Both the position numbers and the translations under genes were made by a program. A stretch of 44,308 bases of DNA from Gnetum montanum (Eukaryota > Streptophyta > Gnetopsida > Gnetales > Gnetaceae), in assembly GCA_015680685.1 (NCBI GenBank), contig MNCI01026912.1:523651-567958 (forward strand), read 5' to 3'. The notes beneath the pieces are model-generated. The model searched no databases. It was not told where the DNA came from and saw only the letters and a list, made by a program, of their open reading frames with translations. This document shows positions 42,806 to 44,308 of the stretch, piece by piece (positions within the stretch are counted from its first letter, which is position 1; every line of letters begins with the position of its first letter).

Positions 42806-43653
42806 TGATGAGCGGCGAGGTACCCCTACACTCAACCATACAAATACAAGCGTTCACGCACGATCTGGTCGAACTCCACAGATGGGCTAGCTGTTGTATC
42901 TAGACAGTTACTCGTTGATCACAGTTCACTGTCTTCCCACCTAGATTAGTATTTTCTTTGTCACGTATGGTTTAGTCCAGAGTGAGGCGTATGATCTAAT
43001 CCTAAATTAGTGCTACTCCTAGAGACAATGGAAAATGATCTTGATTAAACTAATGAGTAATAGTAAGCTAACCTAAGTGCGATGAGCATCCATTCCTTAA
43101 TCGTCTGTACACATCTTGGACCTTGTGCATGACTACTACTGGGGTTACCAAGCATAGATCCTAGGTACGCTACTGGGTTACCAAGTAGTCACACTTAAAT
43201 ACTCGTGATTAAGTCGTACTCATTCTGCATTTATCAATAGGAATAGTAAATGATGATAAAGAAATATTAACTAAGAAAATAATAAATAACAATAACAATT
43301 AACAATAATAATTAAACAATTAAAACTAAGTGAATGCTGCAATGATTAAGTAATCTCGATCTTTATTTTCGGTCATGTGTGCGTCCAAGTACATCACACT
43401 CGAATAAAGGTGCCATACAATTACAAGCATCACATTGTGGGCATGCACTTGGGAAAATATTCTAACTCCTATGGAAAAAAAATGCAAGGGCTTTGCTACA
43501 ACTACTAGAAAAGATGCCTAAATGAGATGGAAGGTCCTCTTATTTATAGGCTAAAACAAGCCCTACGTAAACGGGGCCACGTCGACGCGGCCGCATATAC
43601 GGGGCCCCGTATACGTAGCCTAGTCGACGCATCAACTATATAGCACTTCATCA
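42806..43653 (-). mobile_element. 3' LTR of element F
   Basis: An 848-bp minus-strand LTR (TGATGAAGTG at 43653 to CGCTCATCA at 42806), close to LTR A across its length. The TATA box (minus CCTATAAATAAGAGG) is near 43538-43552. Upstream of it lies a GC-rich palindrome module (43562-43634). A purine tract on the right side shows that this is the 3' LTR and that F's body runs to the right. Confidence 0.9.
43562..43634. repeat. GC-rich palindrome module of LTR F
   Basis: It contains TACGTA, GTCGAC twice, GCGGCCGC and an 18-base perfect palindrome TATACGGGGCCCCGTATA (43596-43613). It sits directly upstream of the TATA box on the coding strand and stands out against AT-rich surroundings. Confidence 0.88.
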
Positions 43654-43669
43654 TATCCCCATGATTGAG
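43654..43669 (-). other. Polypurine tract of element F
   Basis: On the minus strand CTCAATCATGGGGATA abuts the LTR start TGATGAAG, matching the E and D tracts. Confidence 0.8.
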
Positions 43670-44308
43670 TAAAAACTCATCCTTGAGTTAAAGAAAGTGA
43701 GGAACAAGCTCAATTGAATACACAGTGGATAGGTATGGGATTATTGACTGACTAGAAATTTATCCATGTCACAGTGGAGAATTAAACAAAATTTGGACAC
43801 AGACACAAAAGAAAAAACTTGTGGAACTCATGGGATTCCCGGTAGTGGTGGCTCCCCTATGGATGCCTTTCCTTTATCCTGCACATCAAGCTTCTAAGAT
43901 TGATACCATTGAAGAAGCTCCTGACGTTTCTCCTTTTCTATTTGAGGATTATGAGCCGTCCATGTTGATGTTCTAATGTTTGATGGAGTCGGCACTTTTC
44001 ATGGACACAGCAGCTACGGGAACACTTGATTGACCTTGAAATGCCATGCCGCAAATAGCCGTCGTTCCTCTTCATAGGCTTGGGCCCTGACCTCTCCTCC
44101 CTTTGCTTGGATAGATAATGCAGTAACAGGAGTTTCATGATGGATGCTGAATAATGGCCTTCTACGTTGCATGTTCTGCATGAGGTCCTTGGCCTCTGCC
44201 TCCCCCAGGTCATTTGGTTGCACCTTGAGAAGGTCCTCCTTGTTGTCTTCTTTTAGGGGCCATCTATAATCACACAAAGATCAATTGTTAGTAAGGTTAT
44301 TGAAAAAA
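43670..44308 (-). mobile_element. 3' region of element F with an unidentified open frame
   Basis: The sequence runs off the right edge. On the minus strand a frame is open from about 44280 to 44014 (bounded upstream by TGA). It is charged (LKEDNKEDLLKVQPNDLGEA, QNMQRRR, EERRLFAAWHFKVNQ) with no signal peptide, membrane helix or known motif. A second overlapping frame covers 44213-43938. The position, just before the 3' LTR, matches that of the open frame in E (34760-35071). Coding status is unproven. Confidence 0.4.

Noticed and set aside
43562-43634. Dense restriction-type palindromes (GTCGAC, GCGGCCGC, GGGGCCCC, TACGTA) that look like a cloning polylinker
   Set aside because: The block sits exactly at the U3 module position of an LTR, and its flanking words (GTGGCCCCGT-GTAG) align with the module of the D 5' LTR, so it is native element sequence and not vector.

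Overview
This window is repeat-only plant nuclear DNA: a nest of decayed Ty3/gypsy LTR retrotransposons with no recognisable host gene, tRNA or rRNA. The plant assignment rests on the elements. Their polyproteins resemble the Athila/Tat (non-chromoviral) branch, known from plants, with gag, protease, RT (F-M-D-D), RNase H and a DD35E integrase in that order. Their primer-binding sites resemble the 3' end of tRNA-Asp. The species cannot be read from the sequence; the density of old, nested, nonsense-riddled copies suggests a large repeat-rich genome.

Layout. (1) Positions 1-38 and 39-817 are the primer-binding site and 5' LTR of element A (minus strand, body off the left end). A sits in the 3' LTR (818-1390) of an old Tat-like element B (minus), whose 3' noncoding part is 1391-4662, whose gag-protease is about 16561-20200 and whose 5' LTR is 20921-22045. 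(2) B is split by element C (plus), with LTR 4663-5374 and degenerate gag-pol to about 14640. C's gag is broken by about 2.9 kb of unclassified DNA (5996-8950), and its 3' end is lost near 16060. (3) 22046-23080 is unclassified. (4) Element D (minus) runs from 23081 to 42020. Element E (plus, 26791-36129) sits inside D's integrase and is flanked by a CACCA target-site duplication. E is the best-preserved copy: gag and pol lie in one frame from 27434 to about 33429, broken by stops that mostly look like C-to-T changes and by a 279-N gap in RT. (5) 42021-42805 holds a fragment of a different, chromovirus-like gag. (6) 42806-43653 is the 3' LTR of element F (minus), whose body leaves the right end.

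A, C, D, E and F are one family: shared LTR ends (TGATG...CA), TATA box, tRNA-Asp-like primer site and a TCATGGGG-type polypurine tract before the 3' LTR. Three features go beyond an ordinary LTR element. First, the DNA just upstream of each LTR TATA box is a palindrome-rich module whose core differs between copies (GATATC, GTCGAC/GGGGCCCC, ATGCAT/ATTGAC). Second, the polypurine tract is repeated almost exactly at the end of pol, about 1.9 kb upstream of the real one and followed by a T-rich array. Third, the 3' noncoding region contains a block conserved in three copies and a short unidentified open frame in E and F.

All coding regions are dead or incomplete. Domain boundaries were set by eye, by aligning copies within the window, and are approximate unless a motif position is given.
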